A stretch of DNA of 34,236 nt, from NCBI GenBank assembly GCA_022925895.1, contig JAKSYS010000664.1:1-34236 (forward strand). The letters are read 5' to 3'. Positions 31,205 to 34,236 of this stretch are shown here, one piece after another. A model generated the notes under the pieces. It had not been told where the DNA came from. It made no database searches and saw only the letters and a program-made list of their open reading frames with translations. The translations under genes and the position numbers were made by a program. The stretch comes from Fragilaria crotonensis. Lineage: Eukaryota > Bacillariophyta > Fragilariophyceae > Fragilariales > Fragilariaceae. Positions within the stretch are counted from its first letter, which is position 1, and every line of letters begins with the position of its first letter.

Positions 31205-31450
31205 TCACTGGCATATAGCTAAGTTGTGTTTTTGTGCCACCATTTTCAGCTCTTCCCATTCCATGAATGCAATTCTGTTTGCTTCCTGCTGTTTGTAATG
31301 CTTTGGAAAGGCAAAATCAAATGGGGTTTGTTCGTCTGCTATCTACTTTTCCTGCTGTTCTTTGACCATTGCCTCAACACTTCCTGGTAGAATTGGTAGA
31401 GTCTTTCCCAGCTTGACATTTGGTCGCACTTGATGAATCTTATGGCAGTC
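31205..31450 (-). pseudogene. Decayed coding segment, unknown family
   Basis: The minus strand reads DCHKIHQVRPNVKLGKTL, PILPGSVEAMVKEQQEK, a TAG at 31344-31346, then IADEQTPFDFAFPKHYKQ and ANRIAFMEWEELKMVAQKH, ending at a TGA (31205-31207). One in-frame stop in 80 codons, with strongly protein-like composition. It lies downstream, on the same strand, of the larger remnant at 31968-33109, and both may come from one gene. Confidence 0.45.
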
Positions 31451-31967
31451 CTACTACCTGCAGTTGTGTTTACGTCGTGTGTTGTTGTTTGTGTGCTGCT
31501 CGTGAATGCAAAAGAAGAATGTATACTTGCCTTCGTTGCATGAGGTTTCGTAGTCATTGTTATGCGGCTTTACTTTTACAATGTACCATTGTGGTGTGTT
31601 GGTAGCGTCAATGGTGTGTTTGATGGAGAATACTTTGTTGCAAGATATGCACACTCATTTGTAAGGTTGATGTGCTTGCTGCTGTGCCAGAGAGTTGCTT
31701 TGTATTGTTGTTTGTGCTTGTTGTATGTTTGTTGTCTCTGTGACGTTTTGGCTTGTTTGTTGTTCGTGTCGATGTGTTCTGTGGTTCTTTGTTCATTGGT
31801 CATGTTCGTTACTTGGTGGTTTGTGTTGTCTTTCTATGTTCTCTTGTGCTGACTTGATTGTGTTCCTCAAGGTCAAGGTTTATCGGTTGGTTTGTTGGGT
31901 CAGTTGGTTCTGATGCAGCTATTGCAGTGCGGTTTCTTGACTTTGGTCCATGGTCAGAGAGTAGGTG
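31451..31967. other. TG/TTG-rich low-complexity tract
   Basis: The plus strand is dominated by TGTTGTTTGTG-like words (31460-31860), giving spurious Cys/Val/Leu-rich ORFs on one strand and Thr/Asn/Gln-rich ORFs on the other. Confidence 0.6.
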
Positions 31968-33109
31968 CTATTGAGTGCATGGCTTTGATCTGTTTGTTGA
32001 CGGGTCTGTTGCTATGTCCTTTATGATTGTTGTCAGCACACATTGGGGATCGATGACATCGAGAGTCTTGACAACACGGAAAGGTAGGTACTCATGATCT
32101 GGTAGAAAGTTGATCGAGTAGTTGTGGATGTTGGTAGAAATTGGGATGAAGTGGGACTTGTAGAGGAATATTGATGGTTTCCATCAGGGATGTCGATCTC
32201 TTGGAGGTAATTTAGAGATATATCTCAACAAATCACAAAGTTCACTGCTAGGGTGGTAGCAGGGTTCATTGCATAGGTAGTGTTGCCATTGAGCTGCTCA
32301 GTTGTAGGTAGAGTAGCCATTGGGAAGGCAGAGCAATGGTAGTTGAAGATCATGTCAGCCGGGGGTAGGGCTCCAAGAATGATGTTGGTAGGTTGCAAAT
32401 CTGGGTCATCACCATTGGTGACCTTGGTAGAGAGAGATGCATGGTGTTGGAGGGCAGCTGAGATGAGGGACCTTGCAGCTAGAGAGCTTCTAGGTGGGAT
32501 TTCGGGTGATGGATCACCAAAGCCGTTCACAAGCGGAGAATAAGTGAAGGCAAATAGTGAGGTTGAGCCAAAGTTGGTAGGATGCTCATTGTAGGATGAG
32601 CATTGGCTGTCTTGTTGCTTGTCGTAGGGGTTGGAAGCAACTTGTTGGTCTTGGAAGAAAGTGTGAATGAATGCAGGGACGTCTAGGAAATTACTTCGGT
32701 TGGGAAATAAACTCAGTGCTGTCGCGAAGGATGGCACATTCCGGATGATGTCAGAGAGGTCATGTGGCATAAACTTGAAAGTGGAATCTTGACTTGAAGG
32801 GTAGGTCAGAAAGTGAACAAGATGCAGTGTCTTGAAGGCATAGAGAATGGCAAGGGCACATTCATGGCCATGGGTGTCTGGCTCATGATCAGTCAAGAGA
32901 CTCAGATAAGAGGCAGGAGTGCCATCTGGGAAGTTAGTTTGGAGCAATTCAACAGGGAAATTGTCCATGACTAAATTGGTTGTCCTGTTCAAAGTGTGTT
33001 GCATACATTGGATGTACTCAATGCTGTCATCATTGTCAGCAATAGTTGCATGATCCACAGTTAGGACAGGGTGAAGTTCGCGGAAGAAATCATCAGAAGG
33101 TTGCGGGTT
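31968..33109 (-). pseudogene. Large decayed ORF, unknown family
   Basis: Open from just after a TAA (33110-33112): NPQPSDDFFRELHPVLTVDH, then about 270 residues (ADNDDSIEYIQCMQHTLNRT, GHECALAILYAFKTLHLVHF, FATALSLFPNRSNFLDVPAF) to a TGA at 32225-32227. Coding-like sequence goes on after it (DISLNYLQEIDIPDGNHQ, then, one base shifted, YSINFLPDHEYLPFRVVKT and VLTTIIKDIATDPS) to a TAG at 31968-31970. There is no ATG at the 5' end, so the start is missing or in an upstream exon. No domain recognised. The Pro/Ser/Thr-rich tail and lack of any motif leave its origin open. Confidence 0.5.
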
Positions 33110-33469
33110 TTACATGTAACAAATTTGGTACGTGTACCATTTTTTTCAGAGTCCAGTACAGTGCGTTATATCATTTCCCACTGTACTATGTATGACTTCA
33201 TGCTATATCCCTTGTACTTGTAATTTATTTTTTTGAGTCCAGAACAGATGTGTACCCTCTCATGGCACACCCAACATTTTTACCATTTGTGTACAATGGC
33301 TGTTGATGTTGTAACATTTGTGGTCGGGTGTAACATCCATTGCTCACCATTTTGTTATGTATTGTACCGTAGTATGGCTCTACATTTGGCTCACTTGTAT
33401 CCAGTATACAGTACTTGATTTTATTCCATTCTGTCTTCCATTGCTATCTACAACTCAACGACAAATGTG
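33110..33469. other. Noncoding interval
   Basis: No gene supported; T-rich, with scattered GTAC words. Confidence 0.4.
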
Positions 33470-33868
33470 TTGACTTCAATTCATCGCAAACTTGACAAGT
33501 GGTCATCATTGTGGCTGTTCTCCACTTCGTTGACTGCTGTGCTGTGCACTGGCGGGCCTGTTACTGGATGGAGGCATGCCGGTGACTGTAAGAGCCATCC
33601 AAAAGTTAAACCCAATGGATTGCGGGTTTACTTTCATATCACCTCGACTCCTTTTTGCAACAACAAGTGGTCGCCAGGCAAGTGCGGCTAACGCGTTGAC
33701 TTCAATTCAACGCAAACTTGACAAGTGGTCACCAGTTGTGGCTGTTCTCCACTTTGTTGGCTGCTATGCTGTGCACCGGCCTGTCTCTGGATGGAGGCAT
33801 GCCGGTGACTGCAAGAGCAACAAAAAGTACGTACACTGGATGGCGGGTCCACGTTCACATCACCAGCA
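33470..33868 (+). repeat. Direct duplication of about 175 bp, period 226 bp
   Basis: The segment starting TTGACTTCAATTCATCGCAA (33470) recurs from 33696, including CAAACTTGACAAGTGGTCA, GTGGCTGTTCTCCACTT and GGATGGAGGCATGCCGGTGA. The copies differ by substitutions and small indels and diverge after about 33655 and 33868. No protein is conserved between the copies. Confidence 0.85.
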
Positions 33869-34236
33869 ATGACTTCGTCAATCAGAATTGTCATCACTGG
33901 AGCCCGTGCTGTGCTAGCTGTAAAGAGTATCATTGTTGTTAGTGATTCTCTCAAGGAGGTTCTCACAAAAAAGACTCGATGACACTAGTACCTGTTAATT
34001 TCTGCGGCTGCACAGCAGCACTCCTTCTTCCACTTCATTCCGCCTACTGTAGTATCTGCCTTCCTCAGTGTGAGCGCTCTCTTTGAATAGTTTGCACCTT
34101 TCTTCACCATTGCTGGTTTGTTACTTACCTTCCCAGAATGTGCTTTGTCTTCATTTGATAGTGTCATATGCTGCATTGTGGTGTGTTTTGTTATTTTGTG
34201 CCTCGTGTTGTGCCAGCATTGCTGCTGGTTTGGTTT
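33869..34236. other. Right edge, no supported gene
   Basis: Only short ORFs without recognisable features; a possible gene could begin beyond the window. Confidence 0.35.

Noticed and set aside
31451-31913. Cys/Leu/Val-rich ORFs that look like membrane proteins.
   Set aside because: They arise from a TG/TTG low-complexity tract, and the opposite strand is equally open.

Overview
The window reads as a repeat-dominated stretch of a eukaryotic nuclear genome, most likely a diatom. The evidence for a diatom is the GT-AG introns of 81 and 111 bp, two PIF/Harbinger elements with TTA target duplications, and a DDE transposase, an RNase H retroelement and a small Cys/His protein of types I know mainly from diatom genomes. 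The species cannot be named from the sequence. I see no rRNA, tRNA or CRISPR array. Almost everything recognisable is a transposable element or its debris. The best candidate for an ordinary cellular gene is the intact ORF at 13918-14889 (minus).

Layout. 6-5819: a Helitron with an apparent 5' TC end and a 3' CTAG end. It carries a Rep/Pif1-helicase gene whose N-terminus has a 33-residue tandem repeat, now broken by about ten small indels. 5820-8600: noncoding DNA with a 0.7-kb inverted-repeat element, a 29-bp minisatellite and a perfect 38-bp hairpin. 8652-9937: a broken, intron-containing gene of unknown function. 10380-11265: decayed minus-strand coding remnants. 11678-12139: a 462-bp nonautonomous Helitron sharing its 5' end with the large one. 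It interrupts a tandem array (units of about 440-505 bp) that runs to 13553, and the uninterrupted junction at about 13101-13127 acts as its empty site. 13918-14889: the intact ORF.

15190-23066 is a nest. A TA-flanked 1.06-kb element lies in a small palindromic-array element. Next comes an outer Harbinger (16591-22844, TTA duplication) carrying a truncated Plant_tran-type transposase and a Myb/SANT-like gene. Inserted in its left arm is an inner Harbinger (16704-20339, its own TTA duplication) with a DDE_Tnp_4 transposase and a spliced accessory gene. In both Harbingers the two genes converge tail to tail, the usual two-protein arrangement (endonuclease plus DNA-binding partner).

23462-25654 (minus): remains of a retroelement with an RNase H domain, preceded by a C2HC-finger ORF. 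27365-28832 (minus): a heavily decayed DDE transposase that is visible only by reading across frames. 28.8-34.2 kb: mostly unrecognised, with a decayed minus-strand gene of unknown family at 31205-33109 and short duplications near the right end. Many breaks are single-base indels in homopolymers, so some may be sequencing errors and not true pseudogenisation.
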